Source: an uncultured Eubacteriales bacterium (lineage in GTDB: Bacteria > Bacillota > Clostridia > Oscillospirales > UMGS1783). From it: a stretch of 12,460 bases of DNA. The translations under genes and the position numbers were made by a program. This document shows, one piece after another, positions 1 to 5,876 of this stretch (positions within the stretch are counted from its first letter, which is position 1; every line of letters begins with the position of its first letter). The stretch is taken from assembly GCA_905209135.1 (NCBI GenBank), contig CAJLRT010000014.1:1-12460 (forward strand). Reading direction: 5' to 3'. The notes beneath the pieces are model-generated. The model saw only the letters and a program-made list of their open reading frames with translations. It was not told where the DNA came from and made no database searches.

Positions 1-2
1 AC

Positions 3-1229
3 TGTGTGACGGGCCTGGTTGTGCTCAACACCATGGAGAGCTGGACCGTGTTCGGCAAGATTGTGATTCTGATCCTGATCCAGTTCGGCGGGCTGGGGTA
101 CATGACGGTGATTACCGTCGGCATGCTCGCGCTCCACCGCAGAATCACCCTGAAGGACCGGCTTGTGATCCAGGCCTCGTTCAACCAGGAGGGCCCGGGC
201 GGGATGGTCCGGCTCGTCCGCCGCGTACTGCTCATCACGTTCGTCGCGGAGTTCGCGGGCATGATCCTGCTGACCGCCGCGTTTCTCGTATCCACGGATA
301 TGCGGCTGTGGGAAGCGCTCTGGCAGGGCTTTTTCCACTCCGTTTCCGCTTTCTGCAACGCCGGGTTCGACAACATAGGCCGTGAGAGCCTGACCCCGTT
401 TGTCGGGAATCCGCTGATCAATTTCACCGTTATGGGACTGATTGTCGTGGGCGGCATCGGCTTCCCCGTCTGCAGGGAGCTGTACGGGCTTGTCCGCAAC
501 CGCGCGGGGCACGCGCTGCGGCGGCGGGTGAACCGCCTTTCGCTGCACACCAAAATTACGCTGGCGGTCACGGCGAGCCTGATCCTTTCCGGCTTTGTCC
601 TGTTTCTGCTCCTGGAGTGGAATAATCCGGAGACGCTCGGCCCGCTCGGCTTTTTCGAAAAAATACAGGCCGCGCTCTTCCAGTCGGTCACGCTGCGCAC
701 GGCCGGGTTCAACACCATATCCCAAAGCGGCCTGTGCGATTTTTCACAGGTGCTCTCCTGTGTCCTGATGCTCATCGGCGGCTCGTCCGCCGGCACGGCC
801 GGCGGCGTCAAAACCGCCACCTTCGGCGTGCTGATTATCGCGATGCTTTCGGCTTTCCGCGGCAAAAACGGCATGGAGGCGTACGGGCGGCGCCTGCCGC
901 TCGACCTTTTGCAGAAGGCGCTGACCGTTGTATGCAGCGTGCTTGCCGTCGTGTTTGCGGCGACGCTGGCCCTCTATTTCACCGAGGGCGGCAGCGCCGG
1001 CCCGCACACGTTTATAGACCTTTTGTTCGAGACCTGCTCGGCGATGGGCACCGTCGGCGTTACCACGGGCGTTACGCCGCACCTGTCCGCCGCCGGCAAG
1101 CTCATCATTGCGGCCTGTATGTTTTTGGGACGCATCGGCCCGGTGACGCTCGTGCTCGCGCTGGCGCGCCGTCAGCGCGGCGCGGCGGACGCGTTTACAT
1201 ACCCGGAGGAACGGGTTCTGATTGGATAA
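3..1229 (+). CDS. ktrB: KtrB/TrkH-family potassium channel-like transporter subunit, 5' partial
   Basis: Membrane pore subunit of a Ktr/Trk potassium uptake system. The window opens inside the first pore loop: the reading frame starts at position 3 as CVTGL, which matches the family's conserved first selectivity-filter segment. The GTG at 6 is therefore an internal codon, and roughly 50-60 N-terminal residues lie upstream. The other three pore loops are visible, each with its filter glycine: FCNAGFDN (around 351-374), RTAGFNT (around 694-714) and GTVGVTTG (around 1047-1070). The conserved stretch GGSSAGTAGGVKT occurs near 780-815. Hydrophobic segments alternate throughout, as expected for repeated M1-P-M2 units. 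The stop lies 15 nt before ktrA, with a GAGGGAGG ribosome binding site between them, so the two form one operon. KtrB rather than TrkH is preferred because the partner is a short single RCK protein. No frameshift is seen. Confidence 0.93.
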   Translation, partial: CVTGLVVLNTMESWTVFGKIVILILIQFGGLGYMTVITVGMLALHRRITLKDRLVIQASFNQEGPGGMVRLVRRVLLITFVAEFAGMILLTAAFLVSTDMRLWEALWQGFFHSVSAFCNAGFDNIGRESLTPFVGNPLINFTVMGLIVVGGIGFPVCRELYGLVRNRAGHALRRRVNRLSLHTKITLAVTASLILSGFVLFLLLEWNNPETLGPLGFFEKIQAALFQSVTLRTAGFNTISQSGLCDFSQVLSCVLMLIGGSSAGTAGGVKTATFGVLIIAMLSAFRGKNGMEAYGRRLPLDLLQKALTVVCSVLAVVFAATLALYFTEGGSAGPHTFIDLLFETCSAMGTVGVTTGVTPHLSAAGKLIIAACMFLGRIGPVTLVLALARRQRGAADAFTYPEERVLIG

Positions 1230-1244
1230 GAGGGAGGCTGGAAC

Positions 1245-1898
1245 ATGAGAGAACTGACAAACAAGAATTTTGCGGTGCTGGGGCTCGGCCGGTTCGGCGT
1301 GAGCGTGGTCAAGACCCTGTCGGAATACGACGTGGACGTGCTCGCCTGCGACAAGGACCCCGCCCGCCTGCATGAGGCGACGCCCTACGCCACCCATGTC
1401 ATCCAGGTGGACCTGAACGATGAAATGGCGCTCCAGCAGCTCGGGCTCGGCAATTTCGACGTGGTGATCCTCGCCATGGGCGAGGACTTCGAGGCCTCGA
1501 TTCTCACCACCATGATGGCAAAGGAACAGGGCGCGCCGACAGTGGTCGCCAAGGCGCGCGGCCTGCGCCAGAAGAAGATTCTGGAGGGCGTGGGCGCGGA
1601 CGTCGTCATCCTGCCCGAATACGAGATGGGCGCAAAAGTGGCGCGGGGCCTGGTGCAGTCGAACCTGGGCCGGATTTTTGAGAAAAAGGAGTACTTCAAC
1701 GCCATTTCGGAGATGTACCCCCGGCCCGAATGGGTGGGAAAGACGATACGCGAGGCGGACATACGCCGAAAGCACAACATGACGGTGCTCGCCGTCAACA
1801 GCGGCGGGAAAATCCATATCCCCGTCCCGCTCGACTATGTGATGCAGGCCGACGACGAACTGGTCGTGCTGCATGAAGTCGCGCAGGAGGACGAATAG
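1245..1898 (+). CDS. ktrA: KtrA/TrkA-family RCK regulatory subunit of potassium uptake
   Basis: Cytosolic nucleotide-binding subunit that gates the KtrB pore; in the family an octameric ring responds to ATP/ADP or NAD(H) and, for some members, c-di-AMP. The 217 residues equal the usual KtrA length (about 220), about half of the tandem-domain TrkA of enterobacteria. The N-terminal RCK_N Rossmann fold shows the glycine motif GLGRFG at residues 13-18 and an acidic residue at the end of the second strand (ACDKDP). The C-terminal half, from about residue 140, fits an RCK_C domain ending in the strand DELVVLHEV. The ATG follows GAGGGAGG at about 8 nt spacing. It is the last gene of the ktrBA pair and is followed by a convergent gene. 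The RCK_C ligand cannot be named from sequence alone. Confidence 0.94.
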   Translation: MRELTNKNFAVLGLGRFGVSVVKTLSEYDVDVLACDKDPARLHEATPYATHVIQVDLNDEMALQQLGLGNFDVVILAMGEDFEASILTTMMAKEQGAPTVVAKARGLRQKKILEGVGADVVILPEYEMGAKVARGLVQSNLGRIFEKKEYFNAISEMYPRPEWVGKTIREADIRRKHNMTVLAVNSGGKIHIPVPLDYVMQADDELVVLHEVAQEDE

Positions 1899-1900
1899 CA

Positions 1901-1938
1901 GAAAAACGCCGGCGGCCGGTATATACCGGCCGCCGGCG
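1901..1938 (-). terminator. Intrinsic terminator, 32-bp perfect palindrome with T-run on the minus strand
   Basis: Positions 1907-1938 form a perfect palindrome: 14-bp GC-rich arms 1907-1920 and 1925-1938, with a self-complementary ATAT centre. The flank at 1902-1906 is AAAAA, which reads as TTTTT directly after the hairpin on the minus strand. The best-formed intrinsic terminator therefore ends the minus-strand transcript of the HhH gene that stops at 2066. On the plus strand the hairpin sits 8 nt after the ktrA stop but lacks a T-run (CTGTGTATT follows), so any plus-strand termination there would be weaker or depend on the A-run/hairpin alone. Confidence 0.8.
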
Positions 1939-1980
1939 CTGTGTATTGCGAAAAAGCCCGCGTGAAATCAGGTTTACATA

Positions 1981-2009
1981 TTGTCAGTGCGGGAATAATG
2001 TGGTATGAT
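1981..2009 (+). promoter_or_regulatory. Sigma-A-type promoter pointing antisense into the HhH gene
   Basis: TTGTCA at 1981-1986, a 17-nt spacer, and TATGAT at 2004-2009 preceded by TGG (extended -10). Each hexamer matches the consensus at five of six positions with ideal spacing. A start near 2016 would fall inside the 12-bp palindrome TGCATATATGCA (2012-2023). The nearest plus-strand gene is the carboxypeptidase-like gene at 2496, so its transcript would run antisense through the whole HhH gene or end as an antisense/small RNA. This is an inference from the sequence match only. Confidence 0.55.
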
Positions 2010-2065
2010 ATTGCATATATGCACCCGTCCGCCCCATACGGCCCCGCGGCGCGCGGACAGAGCGC

Positions 2066-2467
2066 TCAGTTTCCGGCTGTAATATAGGGCGCGATGCGGC
2101 TGAACGTCTCGCCGCTGATTCCGTCTACGCCGCGCAGTTCGTCAATGGAGCCGAACGGGCCGGCAATGCTGCGGTAGGCCACAATCCGCCGCGCGGTCTC
2201 GGGGTCGATGTGCCCGGAGTCCGTCATTTCCGCGCAGGTCGCCGTGTTGATATTGATTTTGCCGCCCGCGGCAGCCGGCTCCGATTGACTGTCCGCCCCG
2301 CTTTCGGGCGGGTAGCTGCCCGTCCGGACTTCGCCGCCTTCCGGCCTGCCGCTCGTATATACCGCGCTGTCCGGCAGGCCCGCGCCCATGGACAGGACGA
2401 TGGCGGCGACGCAGCAGGCGGCGGCCAGCAGCGTTGCGAACTGTTCAAATTTTGTAAGCTTTTTCAT
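2066..2467 (-). CDS. Membrane-anchored ComEA-like helix-hairpin-helix protein with degenerate hairpins
   Basis: A 133-residue protein with the ComEA plan: a basic start (MKKLTKFEQ), one hydrophobic segment at about residues 10-28 (membrane anchor or uncleaved signal), a Pro/Gly/Ser/Glu-rich linker (about 31-68), and a C-terminal double helix-hairpin-helix domain (about 70-128) beginning GKININTAT and ending SRIAPYI. In ComEA this domain binds incoming DNA outside the cell. Here the first hairpin, normally LPGIGP, reads SGHIDP (residues 84-89), and the second has GIS (116-118) instead of GIG, so the glycines that usually contact the DNA backbone are partly lost. The SLBB domain of many Firmicutes ComEA proteins is absent. 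The ATG at 2467 is chosen because it precedes the anchor and follows GGGGTG; the longer frame to 2533 would overlap the divergent gene. The function as a DNA receptor is therefore uncertain. Confidence 0.82.
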   Translation of the reverse strand: MKKLTKFEQFATLLAAACCVAAIVLSMGAGLPDSAVYTSGRPEGGEVRTGSYPPESGADSQSEPAAAGGKININTATCAEMTDSGHIDPETARRIVAYRSIAGPFGSIDELRGVDGISGETFSRIAPYITAGN

Positions 2468-2483
2468 TGTGACACCCCGTTTC

Positions 2484-2498
2484 AGGAGGATGAATGTG
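2484..2498 (+). promoter_or_regulatory. Ribosome binding site that decides the start of the carboxypeptidase-like gene
   Basis: AGGAGG at 2484-2489 directly abuts an ATG at 2490 (zero spacing, too close for initiation) but stands 6 nt before an in-frame GTG at 2496, the usual optimum. The GTG is therefore the preferred start, and it still leaves a complete signal peptide. The ATG at 2490 would add only two residues. Confidence 0.65.
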
Positions 2499-3800
2499 AC
2501 TGTGTTTCGGCGCGCGATATGCCTTGTTTCCATAATCGCCCTGCTGCTTGTACCCCTGCCCGCCCTTGCGGCCGACCAGCCGCAGGTTTCGGCGCAGGCA
2601 GCGGCGCTCTACCATACCGGCACGGACACCATGCTGTTTGAGAAGCAGGCGGACGAGCGCGTGCCCGTCGCCTTTCTCGCCAAGGTGGTGACGGCTATGA
2701 TCGCGGCGGAGAATCTGGAGCTGACCGATACGGCGGCTGTGCCGGAGTCCTACAAGACGGGGATTGCCGCGCTGAGCGCCATGCAGTACAGGGTGGGCGA
2801 AACCATAACGGTGGAGGACCTGCTCTACGCCGTGTTCGTGCAGAGCGCGGACGAAGCCGCCAACATCCTGGCCGCGGCCGTCAGCGGCGACATCGACGCG
2901 TTTGTGAAAAAGATGAACGACTATGCCGCAGGCCTCGGCGCGTCGGACACCCTGTTTACCAACGCGCACGGCGTGTATGACGGGAAGGGCTATACCACGG
3001 CGCGCGACGCTGTGAAGATCATCGCGCAGTTTGCCAAAAACGAGACGCTCATGGAGATTTCGGACGCGACCTACCACCGCGCCGCCGCCACGGACATGAC
3101 CGGCGCGCGGGACATGTACTCCACAAACTCGCTCATACACAGCCAGAGCAGCTCGTACGACAGCCGCTGCAACGGCGTAAAGAACGATTACAGCGAACAG
3201 GGCGGCTATTCGCTCGCGACCGTTGCGAGCAGCGGCGGGATGGAGTATATATGCGTGCTGTTCGGCGCGCCGCTGCTCGAGGAGGACAGGGTCGGTTCCT
3301 ATGCGGACGCGACGGCCCTGCTCGACTGGGCGCTGGAGAACTTCCGGGTGACGACGGTTCTGAAGAAAGACGACCCCTGCGCCGAGATCCCGGTGGAGAT
3401 GTGCAAGAAGACGGACACGGTCGTGCTGCTGGCGGCGGAGGATTTCACCCGGCTCATGCCGGCCGAATACCCGCCCGAATCGCTGGTTTTCACGCCCAAT
3501 ATACCGGAGAGCCTGCGCGCGCCCGTCGCCCTGGGCGACGTTGTGGGCACGCTCACCATCACCTTTGAGGGCGAGACGCTGGGCGAGGTGCCGGTCGTTG
3601 CGGGGCAGGACGCGCCGCTCGACGAGCTGCTCTATTACTCCAGCCAGGTCACCGGCTTTTTCAGCTCGCCGGTCATCAAGGCCATCGCCGTCGTCTGCCT
3701 GCTGATCGTGGCGCTGTACGTTTTCTATGTGGTGTACTACAACCGCAGGCGCAGGAAGTACAGGAAAGTGAAAAACAAGCAGATGAACCGGAAAAAATAG
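2496..3800 (+). CDS. D-alanyl-D-alanine carboxypeptidase (PBP5/DacB) family protein lacking the catalytic motifs; likely pseudoenzyme
   Basis: A 434-residue exported, membrane-anchored protein: signal peptide at residues 1-25 (basic MTVFRR, hydrophobic core, PALA|AD), a peptidase S11-like domain (about 30-275), a PBP5 C-terminal beta domain (about 285-385), one transmembrane helix (about 397-417) and a basic tail rich in Arg/Lys. The fold is recognisable: FTNAHGVYDGKGYTTARD matches the conserved family segment, and SADEAANIL and RCNGVKNDYSEQGGYSLATVAS align with the SxN and KTG regions. However, the SxxK nucleophile is replaced: residues 60-63 read FLAK (codon TTT at 2673-2675), SxN reads SAD (117-119), and KTG reads KND (229-231, codons from 3180). 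All three active-site motifs are thus changed with the reading frame intact, so penicillin binding and carboxypeptidase activity are not expected. A scaffolding, sensing or peptidoglycan-binding role is possible but unproven. Confidence 0.88.
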   Translation: MTVFRRAICLVSIIALLLVPLPALAADQPQVSAQAAALYHTGTDTMLFEKQADERVPVAFLAKVVTAMIAAENLELTDTAAVPESYKTGIAALSAMQYRVGETITVEDLLYAVFVQSADEAANILAAAVSGDIDAFVKKMNDYAAGLGASDTLFTNAHGVYDGKGYTTARDAVKIIAQFAKNETLMEISDATYHRAAATDMTGARDMYSTNSLIHSQSSSYDSRCNGVKNDYSEQGGYSLATVASSGGMEYICVLFGAPLLEEDRVGSYADATALLDWALENFRVTTVLKKDDPCAEIPVEMCKKTDTVVLLAAEDFTRLMPAEYPPESLVFTPNIPESLRAPVALGDVVGTLTITFEGETLGEVPVVAGQDAPLDELLYYSSQVTGFFSSPVIKAIAVVCLLIVALYVFYVVYYNRRRRKYRKVKNKQMNRKK

Positions 3801-4080
3801 CCCGCGCCCGCGCCGCGGCCCTGCGTACGCGCACATGCCCGCGCAATGGCGCGTTTCCGACGGAAAAGGCAGAACCGGCCGGAGCCGTTGGCTGCGGCGC
3901 GGCTTTGCAGCCGCGCCCTGCGCGCGAGACCGGCCGCCGGCCGGGAGCGCTGCCCGGAGCCGAAGCCTGTTCGCCGCCGTCCGGGGCCTTGCCGGAATGG
4001 CGCGTCTACCCAAAACAGCGGCTTTGCGCCGCGCCCCGGCGGAAAGATTCGGGGACGCCGGGGGTCCGGTCCATATACTG
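3801..4080. other. GC-rich intergenic region with hairpins and partial repeats
   Basis: Lies between the carboxypeptidase-like gene and the terminator at 4081. No reading frame here resembles a protein; the open frames are GC-rich artefacts. Visible structure: a perfect 9-bp hairpin with arms 3896-3904 and 3909-3917 and loop TTGC; a smaller hairpin with arms 4018-4022 and 4028-4032 and loop TTTGC; and the 10-mer AATGGCGCGT repeated at 3845-3854 and 3996-4005, each followed downstream by one of the CTTTGC hairpins. None of the hairpins carries a T-run, so they are not terminators on their own. Confidence 0.6.
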
Positions 4081-4116
4081 CGCCGCAGGCGGTTGTGCCG
4101 CCTGCGGCGTTTTTTT
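4081..4116 (+). terminator. Strong intrinsic terminator between convergent genes
   Basis: A perfect 12-bp stem, CGCCGCAGGCGG (4081-4092) with CCGCCTGCGGCG (4098-4109), a 5-nt loop TTGTG, and a run of seven T at 4110-4116. It would end plus-strand transcription coming from the carboxypeptidase-like gene. It also lies about 27 nt beyond the glnS stop on the other strand, where the hairpin is present but no T-run follows, so it may serve both directions unequally. Confidence 0.92.
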
Positions 4117-4135
4117 CAGGCGCCGCGCGGCGGGC

Positions 4136-5791
4136 CTATTTCATGTTTTTGGACCAGCTATCCTTGAGCGTTACGATCCGGTGGAACACCTCGGGTTCGC
4201 GCAGGTCGCGGCAGTAGTAGCCGCTGCGCACGAACTGGAACCGGTCCGAAAGGGAGGCTTCGGCAAGGGCGGGTTCCAGCTTGCAGCCGGTATATTCGAT
4301 CAGGGAATCGGGGTTGAGGTAGTCGAGATAGTTCTCGTCCTCCGGGATGTCGTTTATATTCGGGATGGTGAACAGCTTGTCGTACGCCCGGACCTTGCCG
4401 TCCAGCGCGTGGGCCGCGCTCAGCCAGTGAATGGTGCCGCGAACCTTGCGTCCGTCGGCCGGCATGTTGTTGCGGGTTTCCAGGTCGCAGGTACAGCGCA
4501 GCTCGGTCACGTTCCCGGCCTCGTCCTTGACGACCTCGTTGCAGGTCACAAGATAGGCGCCCATGAGCCGCACCTCGCCGCCGGGCTTGAGCCGGAAAAA
4601 TTTTCCGGGCGGGTTCTCCATGAAGTCGTCCCGCTCCACATACAGCGTATTGGTGAAGGCGACTTCGCGCGTTCCGGCCGCAGGGTCCTCCGGGTTGTTG
4701 GGCAGGGTGAAGTATTCCACCTTGCCGTCCGGGTAGTTGGTGATGGTGAGCTTGAGCGGGTTGAGCACGGCGATGCGGCGGGTGGCCGTACCGCCCAGCC
4801 GGCTGCGCACGCAGTATTCCAGCAGCTCGTAGTCGACCAGGGAGTTTGCCTTGGCGACGCCCGCGCGCTGCAGGAAGTCCATAATCGCCGCGGGCTCAAA
4901 GCCGCGCCGGCGCAGGCCGGACAGGGTCGGCATGCGCGGATCGTCCCAGCCGCTGACATACCCGCCCTCGACAAGCTCGCGCAGATAGCGCTTGCTCATG
5001 ACGGTATAGGTCATGTTCAGGCGCGCAAATTCCCGCTGCTTGGGCTTGTGCGCAAAGCCGATATGGTCGATCACCCACTCGTACAGGGGGCGGTGGTTCT
5101 CAAACTCAAACGAACACAGCGAATGCGTAATCCCCTCCAGCGCGTCCTGGATGGGGTGGGCGAAGTCGTACATGGGATAGATACACCACTTGTCGCCCTG
5201 GCGGTGGTGGTGCGCGAACACGATGCGGTATATGACCGGGTCGCGCATGTTCATGTTGGGGCTGGCCATGTCTATTTTGGCGCGCAGCGTGTGCGTGCCC
5301 TCCGCGTATTTGCCCTCGCGCATTTCCGTAAACAGGCGCAGGTTCTCTTCGACGCTGCGCTCACGCCACGGGCTGGGCCGGCCCGGCTCGGTCAGCGTGC
5401 CGCGGTACTCGCGGAGCTGCTCGGGCGTAAGGTCGCAGACATACGCATCCCCGCTGCGGATGAGCTGTACGGCAAATTCATAGCACTTGTCAAAGTAGTC
5501 CGAGCCGTAGTATATCCCGCCGTCCGGCTCCGCGCCGAGCCAGCGGATGTCCTCGATGATGGAGCGCACGTACTCGTCGTCCTCGCGCACGGGGTTTGTG
5601 TCGTCAAAGCGCAGGTTGAACAGGCCGCCGTACTTCTTGGCCGTCGACCAGTTGATCCATATGGCCTTGGCGCTGCCGATGTGCAGGTAGCCGTTGGGCT
5701 CCGGCGGGAAACGGGTGTGGATCTTTTCCGCCAGCCCTGCGGCGATGTCCTCGTCTATGATATCGTGAATGAAATTTGAATACTCTTCCAT
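4136..5791 (-). CDS. glnS: Glutaminyl-tRNA synthetase
   Basis: Class Ib aminoacyl-tRNA synthetase that charges tRNA-Gln with glutamine in the cytosol. It has 551 residues, close to the E. coli enzyme (554). The Rossmann catalytic domain opens with FPPEPNGYLHIGSAKA, carrying the HIGH-like signature HIGS at residues 37-40, followed by RFDDTNP (61-67). The second signature, VMSKR (264-268), replaces KMSKS as is normal in GlnRS. The C-terminal beta-barrel anticodon-binding region ends RFQFVRSGYYCRD...VTLKDSW, matching the family. The start at 5791 follows AAGGTGG at 7 nt; the longer open frame to 5956 is a read-in over the end of gltX. It lies 85 nt downstream of gltX and is probably co-transcribed with it. 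GlnRS is not universal in Firmicutes, many of which make Gln-tRNA through GatCAB, so its presence suggests direct charging. Confidence 0.97.
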   Translation of the reverse strand: MEEYSNFIHDIIDEDIAAGLAEKIHTRFPPEPNGYLHIGSAKAIWINWSTAKKYGGLFNLRFDDTNPVREDDEYVRSIIEDIRWLGAEPDGGIYYGSDYFDKCYEFAVQLIRSGDAYVCDLTPEQLREYRGTLTEPGRPSPWRERSVEENLRLFTEMREGKYAEGTHTLRAKIDMASPNMNMRDPVIYRIVFAHHHRQGDKWCIYPMYDFAHPIQDALEGITHSLCSFEFENHRPLYEWVIDHIGFAHKPKQREFARLNMTYTVMSKRYLRELVEGGYVSGWDDPRMPTLSGLRRRGFEPAAIMDFLQRAGVAKANSLVDYELLEYCVRSRLGGTATRRIAVLNPLKLTITNYPDGKVEYFTLPNNPEDPAAGTREVAFTNTLYVERDDFMENPPGKFFRLKPGGEVRLMGAYLVTCNEVVKDEAGNVTELRCTCDLETRNNMPADGRKVRGTIHWLSAAHALDGKVRAYDKLFTIPNINDIPEDENYLDYLNPDSLIEYTGCKLEPALAEASLSDRFQFVRSGYYCRDLREPEVFHRIVTLKDSWSKNMK

Positions 5792-5830
5792 ACTAAAACC
5801 ACCTTGTCCGCCGCCGGAAGCGGTTTCAGG

Positions 5831-5859
5831 CGCGCCCGCCGGCCTTGTTTCCGGGCGCG
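5831..5859 (-). other. Hairpin in the gltX-glnS intergenic gap
   Basis: Inverted repeat with perfect 8-bp arms CGCGCCCG (5831-5838) and CGGGCGCG (5852-5859), loop 13 nt, in the 85-nt spacer between gltX and glnS. No T-run follows on the minus strand, so it is not a standard terminator; it might affect mRNA stability or relative expression of the two synthetases. Confidence 0.45.
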
Positions 5860-5876
5860 TTTCGTGTATTGCGCGC

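Noticed and set aside
2434..2460. Possible plus-strand promoter TTGCGA-N15-TAAGCT just upstream of the 2496 start
   Set aside because: The spacer is short and both hexamers match weakly, so it is far poorer than the 1981-2009 promoter, although it cannot be excluded.
2445..4013. Minus-strand open frame of 522 codons opposite the carboxypeptidase-like gene
   Set aside because: Shadow of a well-supported gene; His/Arg/Val-rich composition with no motif.
3905..5779. Long plus-strand open frame of 624 codons opposite glnS
   Set aside because: It is antisense to a clear GlnRS, has Val/Ala/Arg-rich composition typical of GC-rich shadow frames, and no recognisable domain.
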